DNA from: JAEUIX01 sp046156035
GTDB taxonomy: Bacteria > Planctomycetota > Phycisphaerae > Phycisphaerales > UBA1924
Length of the DNA stretch: 64,000 nt
Reading direction: 5' to 3'
NCBI GenBank assembly: GCA_046156035.1
Contig: JBJXEW010000056.1
Coordinates: 186,001-250,000 of the forward strand
Positions 1 to 10,614 of the stretch are shown piece after piece. The notes under the pieces were generated by a model. That model did no database searches, had not been told where the DNA came from, and saw only the letters and a list, made by a program, of their open reading frames with translations. Every line of letters begins with the position of its first letter. Position 1 is the stretch's first letter. Made by a program: the position numbers and the translations under genes.

Positions 1-1392
1 ATGCCGCTGATGATCCTGTATCTGGTCATCACGGGCGTGGGCGTGTGGGGCCTGAACAACCACGTGGACTGGGCGTGGGACATCACCAACTTCGTGTTCT
101 GGATCGGCATCGGCCACGCCGGCACGCTCATCTCCGCCATCCTCTGCCTCTTCAAGCAGAAGTGGCGGACCAGCATTAACCGCGCCGCCGAGGCCATGAC
201 GATTTTCGCCGTGATCTGCGCGGCCACGTTCCCCGGCATCCACGTCGGCCGCATCTGGTTTGCCTGGATGCTCTTCCCGATCCCGAACTCCAACGCCATC
301 TGGCCCAACTTCAAGAGCCCGCTGCTGTGGGACGTCTTCGCGGTCAGCACCTACGGCATCGTGTCGCTGCTGTTCTGGTACATGGGCATGATCCCCGACT
401 TCGCGACCCTACGTGATCGCGCGTGCAAGCGGCTCCTCACGGCCGCCAAGACGGGCGTGGAGGGCGCCACCCTGCCGCTGGTGGGCGTCCGCTCCGACAA
501 GATCATGGCCCTGGTCTACGGTCTGCTCTCGCTGGGGTGGCGGTTCAGCACACGCCACTGGCTCAACTACGAGAAGGCCTACCTCATGCTGGCGGGCATC
601 AGCACGCCGCTGGTGCTGAGCGTCCACTCGATCGTGTCTTTCGATTTCGCCACAAGCATCCTGCCCGGCTGGCACACGAGCATCTTCCCGCCCTACTTCG
701 TGGCGGGGGCCATCTTCGGTGGTTTCGCGATGGTGCTGCTCCTGCTCATCCCCTCCCGCCACCTCTTCCCCGGCTTCAGCAGCCTGGTCACGGCCCGCCA
801 CCTTGAGAACATGGCCAAGATCATTCTGGTGACGGGCTGGATGGTGGGCTTCGCCTACGGCATGGAGTTCTTCATCGCCTGGTACTCGGGCAATCAGTAC
901 GAGTGGGATGTCTTCATCAACAACCGCGCAAGCCCTGCCAAGGCCCCGTACTGGTGGGCCTACTGGACGATGATCTCGTGCAACGTCCTGAGCCCGCAGA
1001 TCTTCTGGATCAAGAAGTGCCGCCAGAGCGAGGCGTGGATCTTCCTCGTCGCGTTCCTGGTCACCATCGGCATGTGGTTCGAGCGCTTTGTGATCATTGT
1101 CACGAGCCTCCACCGCGCCTTCATCCCCGGTGAGTGGGGCATGTTCTATCCCACAGCGGTCGACATTCTCACGTTCGTGGGCTCGGTGGGCACGTTTCTC
1201 ACGCTGTACATGCTCTTTGCCCGCTTCCTGCCGCAGTTTGCCATGAGCGAGATCAAGAACGTGCTGCCACAGGCCAATCCGCACGCTCCGCACACGCCCG
1301 GGGCGCACCACCCCGGCGGAGCGGGCCGTGCCGCGAACGCCCACCACTCGCCCGACGCGACGAGCGGCACAAGAGCGGGAGGCCAGCCGTGA
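1..1392 (+). CDS. actC: Alternative Complex III subunit ActC, NrfD-like (5'-partial)
   Basis: Membrane-integral quinol-oxidising subunit of Alternative Complex III in the inner membrane. It is a multi-helix NrfD/PsrC-type protein. Family-typical stretches are visible near residues 33-45 (FWIGIGHAGTLIS), 60-70 (SINRAAEAMTIFA) and 130-140 (IPDFATLRDRA). The ATG at base 1 falls where the family is already inside its first transmembrane region, so about 40-50 N-terminal residues probably lie left of the window. The last 30 residues are rich in His, Pro and Gly. It overlaps actD by four bases (GTGA). ActA and ActB would be expected upstream, outside the window. Confidence 0.93.
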   Translation: MPLMILYLVITGVGVWGLNNHVDWAWDITNFVFWIGIGHAGTLISAILCLFKQKWRTSINRAAEAMTIFAVICAATFPGIHVGRIWFAWMLFPIPNSNAIWPNFKSPLLWDVFAVSTYGIVSLLFWYMGMIPDFATLRDRACKRLLTAAKTGVEGATLPLVGVRSDKIMALVYGLLSLGWRFSTRHWLNYEKAYLMLAGISTPLVLSVHSIVSFDFATSILPGWHTSIFPPYFVAGAIFGGFAMVLLLLIPSRHLFPGFSSLVTARHLENMAKIILVTGWMVGFAYGMEFFIAWYSGNQYEWDVFINNRASPAKAPYWWAYWTMISCNVLSPQIFWIKKCRQSEAWIFLVAFLVTIGMWFERFVIIVTSLHRAFIPGEWGMFYPTAVDILTFVGSVGTFLTLYMLFARFLPQFAMSEIKNVLPQANPHAPHTPGAHHPGGAGRAANAHHSPDATSGTRAGGQP

Positions 1393-1949
1393 AGAAGACG
1401 ATCTACCGCACCGAGGACGGACGCGACATTTACGGCGTGATGGCCGAGTTTGACGGGCCCGCGTCAATCACGCACGCCGCGGAGAAGGTCCGTGACGCGG
1501 GCTACGACCATTGGGATGTCTACTCGCCGTTTCCGGTTCACGGGATGGACGAGGCCATGGGCCTCAAGCGGCCGATTCTGCCGCTGCTGGTGGGCGTGCT
1601 GGGCATCACCGGCGCGATCGTGGGCTTCGGCTTCCAGTACTGGGTGGCCACCGAGGGCTTCGCCACCATCGTGCAGGGCAAGCCCGCCGGTGCATGGCAG
1701 GCGTTCATCCCCGTGACGTTCGAGTTCGGCGTGATCTTCACCAGTTTCAGTGCGCTGCTGGGCATGCTCGCCTTCAACGGCCTGCCGCGCTGGCACCACC
1801 CGCTCCTGGCCAAGGAGCGCTTCTTGGGCGTAAGCGACGACAAGTTCATCATCGCCATCGAGGCGAAGGACCCCCGGTTTGATCCGTCATCCACACGCGA
1901 CATGCTGGCGCAACTGGGCGCCACGGCCGTGGAGATCGTTGAGGAATGA
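1389..1949 (+). CDS. actD: Alternative Complex III subunit ActD (DUF3341)
   Basis: A 186-aa ActD/DUF3341 protein. The N-terminal soluble part carries the family-typical YDHWDVYSPFPVHGMDEAM stretch (about residues 39-57). Two transmembrane helices follow (about 64-86 and 100-122), joined by a short loop, and then a C-terminal soluble domain. It acts as a membrane scaffold subunit of the quinol:cytochrome c/oxidase supercomplex. The start is GTG, with its last two bases inside the actC stop (GTGA), which implies translational coupling. The order actC-D-E-F matches known act operons. Confidence 0.93.
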   Translation: MKKTIYRTEDGRDIYGVMAEFDGPASITHAAEKVRDAGYDHWDVYSPFPVHGMDEAMGLKRPILPLLVGVLGITGAIVGFGFQYWVATEGFATIVQGKPAGAWQAFIPVTFEFGVIFTSFSALLGMLAFNGLPRWHHPLLAKERFLGVSDDKFIIAIEAKDPRFDPSSTRDMLAQLGATAVEIVEE

Positions 1950-1992
1950 GCAGGCCCCGGGGGCCCGGGCAATGAGGCATCGAGCACCGATC

Positions 1993-2814
1993 ATGGTTGA
2001 CATCAAGCACATCACGACCCGCCTGGCTGTCTGCGGCCTCGCTCTCGCGGCGGCCGGCACCCTGCCCGCCTGCCGCGGCGACCGCACCAACAACCCGCCC
2101 CGCCAGTTCTTCCCGGACATGGACGACTCGCCCAAGTTCCGCCCGCAGACCGGCACCGAGTTCTTTGTTGACGGGCGTGCGATGCGCCCCACCACCATCG
2201 GCGTGGTGCCCTTTGGGCGCAGCACGCACGCTGCCGACCCGGACCGTGCCAACTTCCTCAAGGACGACCCCGCGTTTTTCCTGGGCCGTGAGTCCGCCTC
2301 GCCGGATGCCGCGTTCCTGACCAACATCCCCGCGTCGGTCGTGGTGGACGAGGCGTTCATCCTTCGCGGGCAGGAACGGTTCAACATCTACTGCACGCCG
2401 TGCCACGGGTTTGACGGCAAGGGCAAGGGCATGGTGGGGAGCAAGTGGAGTTACCCGCTCCCCAGTTTCATGGACGTGATCTTCACCGATAAGGCCAAGG
2501 AGCCCAAGGCGAAGGACGGCTACGTCTTCCACACCATCCGCAACGGTCTGCCCAACGAGGGCAAGCCGGATGATCCGTGGAAGATGCCGCCTTACGCCCA
2601 CGCGGTGAAAGAGCGCGATGCGTGGGCGATCGTGGCCTACATGCGGACCCTGCAGGCATCCAACGCCGGCGCGCTGAGCGACCTGACCGAGACTCAGCGT
2701 GAGCAGTTGATGAGAGCCAAGCCGGCACCCGCGGCGACTGGCACTGCGCCGCCCGCTGGCGGCACGCCCCCCCCCGCCGCGCCGGGTGCCGCGCCCGCAG
2801 GAGGCCCCAAGTGA
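1993..2814 (+). CDS. actE: Alternative Complex III subunit ActE, mono-haem cytochrome c lipoprotein
   Basis: A 273-aa periplasmic cytochrome c subunit. The N-terminus is a hydrophobic signal ending in LPAC, which fits a lipobox, so it is probably membrane-anchored by lipid. The single haem c site is C134-T-P-C137-H138, and WKMPPYA further on supplies a candidate axial methionine. The C-terminal 40 residues are an Ala/Pro/Gly tail. I chose the ATG at 1993 because it leaves a compact signal peptide; an in-frame ATG at 1972 adds seven residues. The stop overlaps the GTG start of actF. Confidence 0.9.
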   Translation: MVDIKHITTRLAVCGLALAAAGTLPACRGDRTNNPPRQFFPDMDDSPKFRPQTGTEFFVDGRAMRPTTIGVVPFGRSTHAADPDRANFLKDDPAFFLGRESASPDAAFLTNIPASVVVDEAFILRGQERFNIYCTPCHGFDGKGKGMVGSKWSYPLPSFMDVIFTDKAKEPKAKDGYVFHTIRNGLPNEGKPDDPWKMPPYAHAVKERDAWAIVAYMRTLQASNAGALSDLTETQREQLMRAKPAPAATGTAPPAGGTPPPAAPGAAPAGGPK

Positions 2815-4112
2815 GCCACGCCACAGCCGCACATTCTCACGAGGGCGACCACGCGGGCCACGGCCACGCTGGTCACGGCCCCAACCCCGCCGCGCTCACG
2901 CACGACAACACCCACGCGCCCGGCTTTGCCAAGGGCCTCTCGCTGCTGTGCCTGCTGGTGGGTCTCGTCGGCTGCGCCGGGGTTGTGGCGTACTGGTTCA
3001 TGGGCGGTGAGGGCAGCCATCAGCACGCGATCGCGTCGTACCACGTGGGCGCGATCGTGGCCCTGGGTCTCACGCTCGGCTCGCTGGGCATCGTGCTCAT
3101 CATGCACATGGTGGGGGCCGGGTGGGTCATCACCCTGCGCCGGCAGATGGAGAACGCGGCCGCGATGATCCCGGTTGCCGCGCTGCTGCTCCTGCCCAGC
3201 CTCGTGCTGGCGCCCACGCTGTGGCACTGGATGAGCGACGACCCGCAACTCAAGGGCGACGTGATCCTCCAGGGCAAGGTCGGGTACCTCAACCCGATGT
3301 TCTTCTACATCCGCATCGCGTTCTACTTCGCCGTGTGGGGCTTCCTAGCCGTGCGCCTGTCGAAACTCTCCACGCTTCAGGACCGGACCGGCGACAAGTG
3401 GCTCTCCGCCAAGGCCAAGTTCATGTCGTTCCCCGGCATGCTTCTCTTCGCCATGTGCACCGCGTTCGGCAGTTTCGATCTCATCATGAGCCTCGACCAT
3501 CACTGGTTCAGCACCATGTTCGGGGTGTACTTCTTCGCCGGCAACATGGTCAGCGGCCTGGCCCTCGCGGCGGTCGTGCTCGGCCTCCTCCGCTCGTCGG
3601 GCAAACTCGGCGGCCTGGTGACCGCCGAGCACTTCCACGACCTGGGCAAACTGATGTTCGGCTTCACCGTGTTCTGGGCCTACATCGGCTTCAGCCAGTA
3701 TTTCTTGTACTGGTACGCCAACATCCCGGAAGAGACGGCGTGGTTCGTTCTCCGCACGAGCAACGGGTGGGAGATTCTGGGCACGGCCCTGATCCTCGGC
3801 CGGTTCATCATCCCCTTCCTCATCCTGATCTTCCGCGACGTCAAGCGCTCCAGCGTGCTCCTGCCCGTCATGGGTGTCTGGATCATCGCGGGCCAGTGCC
3901 TGGATGTGTTCTGGATGATCCGCCCGGTCGTGCACGGGCACGGCGATGCGCACGCCGCGGGCATGGGCCTTTCGTGGGTTGATGTTGCCGGCCTGGTGGG
4001 TCCCCTGGGCATCTGGCTGGGGCTCCTGCTCCGGCGCGTGGCTTCGCTCCCGCTCATCCCGCTCAAAGACCCCAAACTGTTCGAGGCGATGAACCACAAG
4101 AACTACGTGTGA
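2811..4112 (+). CDS. actF: Alternative Complex III subunit ActF
   Basis: A 433-aa polytopic membrane subunit with about ten hydrophobic segments, in the quinol:cytochrome c oxidoreductase ActF family. Family features include the W-H-W-M pair after the third helix and a glycine-rich FYIRIAFYFAVW helix around residue 165. The first 40 residues form an unusual His-rich leader with roughly ten histidines. It starts with GTG inside the actE stop (GTGA). It probably anchors the complex beside ActC in the inner membrane. Confidence 0.92.
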   Translation: MSHATAAHSHEGDHAGHGHAGHGPNPAALTHDNTHAPGFAKGLSLLCLLVGLVGCAGVVAYWFMGGEGSHQHAIASYHVGAIVALGLTLGSLGIVLIMHMVGAGWVITLRRQMENAAAMIPVAALLLLPSLVLAPTLWHWMSDDPQLKGDVILQGKVGYLNPMFFYIRIAFYFAVWGFLAVRLSKLSTLQDRTGDKWLSAKAKFMSFPGMLLFAMCTAFGSFDLIMSLDHHWFSTMFGVYFFAGNMVSGLALAAVVLGLLRSSGKLGGLVTAEHFHDLGKLMFGFTVFWAYIGFSQYFLYWYANIPEETAWFVLRTSNGWEILGTALILGRFIIPFLILIFRDVKRSSVLLPVMGVWIIAGQCLDVFWMIRPVVHGHGDAHAAGMGLSWVDVAGLVGPLGIWLGLLLRRVASLPLIPLKDPKLFEAMNHKNYV

Positions 4113-4121
4113 TGCAAGGAT

Positions 4122-4140
4122 GGCGGACGGGACGTCCGCC
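4122..4140. repeat. GGCGGAC palindrome
   Basis: Perfect 7-bp arms GGCGGAC and GTCCGCC around a 5-base loop, followed by CCACC, in the actF-4168 spacer. Read on the minus strand it matches, in sequence and length, the palindrome at 13411-13429 inside the amidohydrolase gene. The two therefore look like copies of one mobile or amplified small element. Confidence 0.7.
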
Positions 4141-4148
4141 CCACCAAG

Positions 4149-4169
4149 GACTCAGGATTCAGGACCCAT
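4149..4169 (+). repeat. Heptamer array (3 units), gactcag type
   Basis: Three consecutive 7-base units (GACTCAG, GATTCAG, GACCCAT) run directly into the start codon at 4168. The array also supplies the purine-rich bases that would act as the ribosome binding site for the downstream gene. Confidence 0.55.
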
Positions 4170-4584
4170 GACCCACGACAAGCACCAGCACACACCCGAA
4201 CTGCGCGACGCGGCCGACCCGTGGCACACCCACACCACCGACGAGGCCCTGCCCCACGTGGCGCACTCCGAGCGCGTCAACGTGCCGGTGGTCGTGGCCT
4301 ACGGCACCGCCTGCTTCATCGCCATTGTCGTCGTCTGTGTCGTCACCGTGGTCTACTTCAACTGGTACGTCACGAAGACCAAGATCGCCCGCGAAGAGCA
4401 GGTCGATAACGGCCCCACCACCAACAGCGTGCTTCAGGCCGAGTACCTCAACCACCGCAAGGGCGTGGAGGAGGTGGATTTCAAGCAGACGGGCTGGATC
4501 GACGGCGAAAAGAACATCGTGCGCATCCCGCTCGACGTGGCCATGAAGAAGGTTGTCGATCAGTACGCCCGGCGAGCCAAGTAG
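4168..4584 (+). CDS. Small His-rich single-span membrane protein of the act-cox operon
   Basis: A 138-aa protein with a His-rich N-terminus (about residues 1-40), one transmembrane helix (about 46-70) and a charged C-terminal domain containing an NHRKGVEEVDFKQTGW stretch. I do not recognise a named family. Its place between actF and the SCO gene, in the same direction, suggests an accessory subunit or assembly factor of the Alternative Complex III/oxidase supercomplex. That role is inferred from context only. GGATTCAGGA just upstream of the ATG can act as ribosome binding site. Confidence 0.75.
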   Translation: MTHDKHQHTPELRDAADPWHTHTTDEALPHVAHSERVNVPVVVAYGTACFIAIVVVCVVTVVYFNWYVTKTKIAREEQVDNGPTTNSVLQAEYLNHRKGVEEVDFKQTGWIDGEKNIVRIPLDVAMKKVVDQYARRAK

Positions 4585-4623
4585 CCCGCCCCGGCCTCTC
4601 CATCACCGGTGTCCGTCCCTGGC

Positions 4624-5604
4624 ATGAACCCGACCAGATCAGATCGCGCCCACCGTCGCCCGCGCCGCCTCGCCGCCGCGGCGTGCTGCACGTTCGCCAT
4701 GCTGGTCTGCGCCGCCGCCGCCCCGGCCCAGCCGTCTGATGCCCCGGCGGCCACCGTCGATGAACTCCTCCGCGTGAACGACCCGCACCCGCCGGATGTC
4801 CAGAGGCCCGACGCGATCAAGAACATGGACGTGGTCGAGAAACTCGGCCAGCAGGTGCCGCTGGATCTGAAGTTCATCAACTCCGACGGCCGCGAGGTCG
4901 CGCTGGGCCGGTTCTTTGACGGCACCAGGCCCGTGCTGCTGGTGTTGGTCTACTACCGCTGCCCCATGCAGTGCTCCACCATCCTCCAGAAACTGAGCAG
5001 CCGCCTCAACGCCCTGGACTGGTCGGTAGGCGAGAAGTTCAACGTTGTGGTTGCCAGTTTCGATCCCACGGAACTCCCCGAGGCCGCGGCCAAGGCCCGT
5101 CTGCTGGCCGAGGCCACCTACGTGCGCGGCTTGCCCAAGGGCCAGGAAGATTCATGGGCGTTCCTGACAGCGTCCCCCAAGTCGGCCCGGTCCATCGCCG
5201 ACGCGGTCGGGTTCCCGTACAGATTCCTTCCGGAGAGCGGCGAGTATTCTCACCCGGCAGTAGAATTTGTACTCACACCGGACGGCAAGGTGTCGCGCTA
5301 CCTCTATGGGATAGACTACCCGGCCGAGCGACTTCGCTTCGCCTTGCTGGAGGCGACCGAGGGAAAGATCGGCGGCACGGTCGGACGCATCCTGCACTTT
5401 TGCTTCCGGTTTGACCCGCACGCCAACACGTACGTTGTGCAGGCGTTCCGGGTGATGCAGATCGCGGCAGGCGTCACGGTCGCGGCCCTGTCCCTGCTGT
5501 TCGCGGCGATGTGGGGTGTTGAGCGTCGCCGCAGACGCATTGTGGCCGGAGTGGCCTCGGCGGGTCGATCGCCCATGACCGTTGCCGCGGGCGCGGGTCT
5601 GTAG
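4624..5604 (+). CDS. SCO1/SenC family copper chaperone with C-terminal membrane anchor
   Basis: A 326-aa thioredoxin-fold protein that delivers copper to the CuA site of cytochrome oxidase. The copper-binding C113-P-M-Q-C117 motif follows YYR, and the distal histidine lies in EYSHPAVEFVLTP. An N-terminal signal peptide ends near AAAAPAQ. A second hydrophobic helix near residues 280-305, followed by an Arg cluster, tethers the C-terminus, a layout seen in SCO proteins encoded next to Alternative Complex III. The gene lies immediately before coxB, its expected client. An upstream GTG at 4609 is an alternative start. Confidence 0.9.
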   Translation: MNPTRSDRAHRRPRRLAAAACCTFAMLVCAAAAPAQPSDAPAATVDELLRVNDPHPPDVQRPDAIKNMDVVEKLGQQVPLDLKFINSDGREVALGRFFDGTRPVLLVLVYYRCPMQCSTILQKLSSRLNALDWSVGEKFNVVVASFDPTELPEAAAKARLLAEATYVRGLPKGQEDSWAFLTASPKSARSIADAVGFPYRFLPESGEYSHPAVEFVLTPDGKVSRYLYGIDYPAERLRFALLEATEGKIGGTVGRILHFCFRFDPHANTYVVQAFRVMQIAAGVTVAALSLLFAAMWGVERRRRRIVAGVASAGRSPMTVAAGAGL

Positions 5605-5667
5605 AAGGTTGAGGCCCCGCCATTGGCGCGGCAAGCGGGGCGGGGGGTTCGAGACGGAAAGGACCAC

Positions 5668-7050
5668 ATGCACGTGCTCGCCAACTCCATCAACGACTGG
5701 CTCCACTCGGTGTGGTTCAAGCCGGGCAACTCCGACCTCACGATCGACCCGCAGACGGGCGGCATGGTCTTCGCCGGTGTCGACTGGATGTTCATGTTCA
5801 TCCTGTGGGTCTGCATCATCTCCTTCATCATGCTCATGGGCCCCATGTGCCTCTGGGCCGTGCAATACCGCCGCCGCCCGGGCATCCCCGCGCAGCGCAC
5901 GCCCAACCACAACACCGCACTGGAAGTCACCTGGATCGTGGTCCCGCTCATCGTCGTCACGCTCATGTTCTTCTGGGGGTTCCAGGGCTTTGTGAACGCC
6001 CAGGTGGCCCGTGCGGGGGCCGAAGAGATCAACGTGCAAGGCTTCAAGTGGGGCTGGCGGGCCACCTATCCCAACGGCGCCGAGCCCACCGAGACGGTCT
6101 ATTTCGACCACGTCACCGACGGCGACAAGACCCGGCGCGGCAGCCTCGCGTTCCCCATCATCGTTGTGCCCGCGGGCAAGCCCGTGAAGTTCAAACTCAC
6201 CAGCACCGACGTGATCCACTCCTTCTTCATCCCCGACATGCGCGTGAAGATCGACGTCTTCCCCAACCGCTATACCAGTTTCACGTTCACGCCGCTCGAT
6301 GCCACAGGGCCCGACGGCGTGGTAAACGTGGAGGACCGCGACAAGGGCATCTCCTACTCCGTCAAGCAGAACCTTGACGCCGCGGGCAAGCCCAAGGGCG
6401 GCAAGGGTGCCCGCGACCACTACATCTACTGCGCCGAGTACTGCGGCCAGAACCACTCCGAGATGGCGGCCATCCTCCGCGTGGTGGACGCGGCGGACTA
6501 CACCCGCGTTATCGCCGATTGGGGCAACATCGAGGAGCGCGTCTCGCTCGTCGCCCTGGGCACGCTCATCTACACCAAGAACTGTGCCCAGTGCCACACC
6601 ATCGACGGCGGCAAGAACACGGGCCCCTCGTGGAAGAACGCCTACGGCAACCCCGTGCAGTTCGAGGGCGACGTGGGTGGTGGAAAGATCGATCTCGCCA
6701 ACGACGACGGCTGGAGCACCTACATCCGCGAGTCGATCGAGTATCCCGCCGCGAAGATCCACGTGGGCTACAAGGGCGGCAACATGCCCAGTTTCAAGGG
6801 GCAGATCTCCGAGCGGGCCATCCTGGGTGTCGTGGCCTACATGAAGTCGCTCTCGGATAAGGGCAAGGACAAACTCACGCCCGCCGAGACCCAGACGCCC
6901 GAACCCAAGAAATCCAAGGAGGGCGAAGCCCCGGCCGGTGCCGCTCCCGCATCGACCCCGTCAACTCCCGCAACTCCCGCAAGCCCCGCAACTCCCGCAA
7001 CTCCCGCAACTCCCGCAAGCCCCGCCGCACCCGCGGGCAAGCCCGTGTAG
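5668..7050 (+). CDS. coxB: Cytochrome c oxidase subunit II with fused cytochrome c (caa3 type)
   Basis: A 460-aa protein. Two N-terminal transmembrane helices are followed by a periplasmic cupredoxin domain with the CuA ligands C255-A-E-Y-C259, H263 and M266. A cytochrome c domain then carries C306-A-Q-C309-H310. It receives electrons from ActE or directly from Alternative Complex III and passes them to subunit I. The last 60 residues are a Pro/Ala/Thr/Ser tail written by 9-bp DNA repeats. The ATG at 5668 is preceded by GGAAAGGA; an earlier in-frame ATG at 5623 lacks a ribosome binding site. Confidence 0.96.
   Translation: MHVLANSINDWLHSVWFKPGNSDLTIDPQTGGMVFAGVDWMFMFILWVCIISFIMLMGPMCLWAVQYRRRPGIPAQRTPNHNTALEVTWIVVPLIVVTLMFFWGFQGFVNAQVARAGAEEINVQGFKWGWRATYPNGAEPTETVYFDHVTDGDKTRRGSLAFPIIVVPAGKPVKFKLTSTDVIHSFFIPDMRVKIDVFPNRYTSFTFTPLDATGPDGVVNVEDRDKGISYSVKQNLDAAGKPKGGKGARDHYIYCAEYCGQNHSEMAAILRVVDAADYTRVIADWGNIEERVSLVALGTLIYTKNCAQCHTIDGGKNTGPSWKNAYGNPVQFEGDVGGGKIDLANDDGWSTYIRESIEYPAAKIHVGYKGGNMPSFKGQISERAILGVVAYMKSLSDKGKDKLTPAETQTPEPKKSKEGEAPAGAAPASTPSTPATPASPATPATPATPASPAAPAGKPV
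6961..7032 (+). repeat. 9-bp tandem repeat coding a Pro/Ala/Thr/Ser tail
   Basis: Eight in-register 9-base units of type GCAACTCCC / GCAAGCCCC encode alternating ATP and ASP triplets at the C-terminus of CoxB. The near identity at DNA level points to recent slippage expansion. Such a tail can vary in length without breaking the frame. Confidence 0.9.
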
Positions 7051-7099
7051 TTTGCAGTCTCCCCCTCGCGATCGTCCGGTGCGACCGTGGACCTCCGCA

Positions 7100-7127
7100 G
7101 TATGAAGTCTGAAGCCTGAAGCCTCGC
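7100..7127 (+). repeat. Heptamer array (4 units), gcctgaa type
   Basis: Four adjacent 7-base units (GTATGAA, GTCTGAA, GCCTGAA, GCCTCGC) sit 25 bases before the coxA start. They are of the same unit type as the array before the DUF1501 gene at 53889. Confidence 0.7.
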
Positions 7128-7152
7128 GTCCCACGCTTTCCTGAGGTCTCCC

Positions 7153-8937
<1,785 letters not shown>

Positions 8938-8968
8938 ACGGCGCTCCAGACACGAGCCGGCTCTGGCT

Positions 8969-8996
8969 CTCACCTGTCCCCTCTCCCCTAGCCCCT
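8969..8996 (+). repeat. Heptamer array, gtcccct type
   Basis: Units GTCCCCT, CTCCCCT and AGCCCCT, with a partial unit on the left, fill the coxA-coxC spacer and end six bases before the coxC start. They are the same unit family as at 53834. Confidence 0.65.
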
Positions 8997-9002
8997 GCTG
9001 CC

Positions 9003-9686
9003 ATGACAACCCTTCCCACCAACCAGACGGGCATCCAGCCGCTGCCCCCCCACGAGACCTACCAGGCCGCCGAGCACTGGCGCGACCGCGACCACGAGTT
9101 TGATGCCGTCAAGATGGGTGTCTGGCTCTTCCTCGCCACCGAAGTGCTGCTCTTCGCCGGCCTGTTCATGTACTACGGCATCATGCGCCTCATGTACCCC
9201 GAGGCCTTCATCCACGGCTCTTCGCTGCTGGATTGGCGCTGGGGCCTGGCCAACACCATCGTGCTGCTCTATTCCTCCTACACCGTCGCCGCAGCGGTGC
9301 GCAATGCGCAGTTGGGCGAGAACCGGGCCCTGAAGCGCAACATCATCATCACCTTCCTCTGCGGATTCGCGTTCCTGCTCATCAAGTTCGTCTTTGAGTA
9401 CGGCCCCAAGTGGCAGGACGGAAAACTCCCCGGCAAGTGGTACTCCTATCCCAACTGGGTGAGCGAGTACGAGCCGCACTGGTGGGGCATGTATTGGGGC
9501 GCCACCGGCGTGCACGCCAGCCACGTGCTGGTGGGGATGGGCCTGTTCGTGTGGCTCTACATCCGCGCCCGGCGCAACGACTTCGGCCCCCGCCACTACA
9601 CGGCCGTCGAGGGCGTGGGCCTCTACTGGCACATCGTCGACATCGTCTGGATCTTCCTCTTTCCCATGCTGTACCTGATCCACTAG
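9003..9686 (+). CDS. coxC: Cytochrome c oxidase subunit III
   Basis: A 227-aa, five-helix subunit III of the short bacterial type. The family signature AVKMGVWLFLATEVLLFAG lies at about residues 36-54, and the last helix pair reads GLYWHIVDIVWIFLFPMLYL. It stabilises subunit I and its proton path. It is co-directional with coxA and coxD. The stop TAG overlaps the first unit of a heptamer array. Confidence 0.96.
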   Translation: MTTLPTNQTGIQPLPPHETYQAAEHWRDRDHEFDAVKMGVWLFLATEVLLFAGLFMYYGIMRLMYPEAFIHGSSLLDWRWGLANTIVLLYSSYTVAAAVRNAQLGENRALKRNIIITFLCGFAFLLIKFVFEYGPKWQDGKLPGKWYSYPNWVSEYEPHWWGMYWGATGVHASHVLVGMGLFVWLYIRARRNDFGPRHYTAVEGVGLYWHIVDIVWIFLFPMLYLIH

Positions 9687-9712
9687 GTGACAGGTGGCAG
9701 GGGACAGGTGCG
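9685..9712 (+). repeat. Heptamer array (4 units), aggtgac type
   Basis: Four exact-register 7-base units (AGGTGAC, AGGTGGC, AGGGGAC, AGGTGCG) begin within the coxC stop codon. They are the reverse-complement form of the GTCACCT/GTCCCCT units seen elsewhere in the window. Confidence 0.75.
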
Positions 9713-9756
9713 AGCCCGACGCAGGTTGCCCCGACCCCGGCCGTGCCTTTTCTGGT

Positions 9757-9784
9757 GTCTGAAGTCTGGAGTCTCGCGTCCCGC
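9757..9784 (+). repeat. Heptamer array (4 units), gtctgaa type
   Basis: Units GTCTGAA, GTCTGGA, GTCTCGC and GTCCCGC lie just before the AAGGA ribosome binding site of coxD. This is the second array in the same spacer. Confidence 0.7.
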
Positions 9785-9807
9785 CTCGCGTCTTCAAGGA
9801 CCCTTCC

Positions 9808-10587
9808 ATGTCTCACCCTCACAACGCTCAACCGCACGGCCAGGTGGTGGACATCCACCCCGCCGGCGCCTCCTACAGCAGCGGTCACCACAGCCACGTG
9901 GTGGTCAGCAAGCGTGTGCTGGTCGTCGTGCTCAGCCTGCTGATGTTCTTCACGCTCCTCACCGTGGGCGCGGCACAGGCCGAGGCGTGGGCCGCCCACC
10001 GCTTCGACATCATCATCCCCCAGTGGGTCAACGTCGCCGTCGCCCTCTCCATCGCCGCCGTCAAGAGCATGATCGTGGCCGGCTTCTTCATGCAGTTGCG
10101 CTACGACAACCCCATGAACAGCGCCGTCGCCATCTTCACCATCATGGTCCTGGCCTTCTTCTTGGGATTCACGATGCTCGACCTGGGCGCTCGCGATGCC
10201 ATCTATCCCTACAAAGCCGCGCACATCATCCGCGGCGGCATAGGCGGCATAGACACCGGCACCAACGGACAGGTGCCCACGGGCACGTCCATCGCGCAGT
10301 ACGCCCGCATCCGCGCCGAGGAGCAGATCGCCAAACTCGAAGCCGAGGGCAAGCCGCTGCCCAAGGTCTTGGCCCATTACAAAGAGATGAAGGCGGGTGG
10401 TGGGCATGGCGGGCACGGCGGCGGTGGCCACGCCACGGGTAGTTCCGCAGACAAGAGCCGCGCCAAGAAGGGCGTCACGCTCCCCGAACTCGGCGGCGGG
10501 CACGACGCCCACGGGGGTGAACCCGCCAAGCCGGCTGGCGATGCCAAGCCTGCGGAAGCAGCTCAACCCGCGAAGACGGGCCACTGA
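9808..10587 (+). CDS. coxD: Cytochrome c oxidase subunit IV-like (CoxD) with extended tail
   Basis: A 259-aa protein. After a His-rich N-terminus come three transmembrane helices (about residues 32-54, 70-92 and 110-132), as in prokaryotic subunit IV (caa3_CtaG/COX4_pro type). The C-terminal half is a soluble extension ending in Gly/His-rich and Pro/Ala/Lys-rich low-complexity sequence, much longer than the usual subunit IV of about 100 aa. AAGGA precedes the ATG. Assignment rests on helix pattern and position after coxC. Confidence 0.82.
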   Translation: MSHPHNAQPHGQVVDIHPAGASYSSGHHSHVVVSKRVLVVVLSLLMFFTLLTVGAAQAEAWAAHRFDIIIPQWVNVAVALSIAAVKSMIVAGFFMQLRYDNPMNSAVAIFTIMVLAFFLGFTMLDLGARDAIYPYKAAHIIRGGIGGIDTGTNGQVPTGTSIAQYARIRAEEQIAKLEAEGKPLPKVLAHYKEMKAGGGHGGHGGGGHATGSSADKSRAKKGVTLPELGGGHDAHGGEPAKPAGDAKPAEAAQPAKTGH

Positions 10588-10614
10588 ACGCGGCGGCCCC
10601 GCCACGCGCACCTC

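Noticed and set aside
1..3. ATG at the first base as true start of actC
   Set aside because: The family has a further N-terminal segment before this point; the position is set by the window edge.
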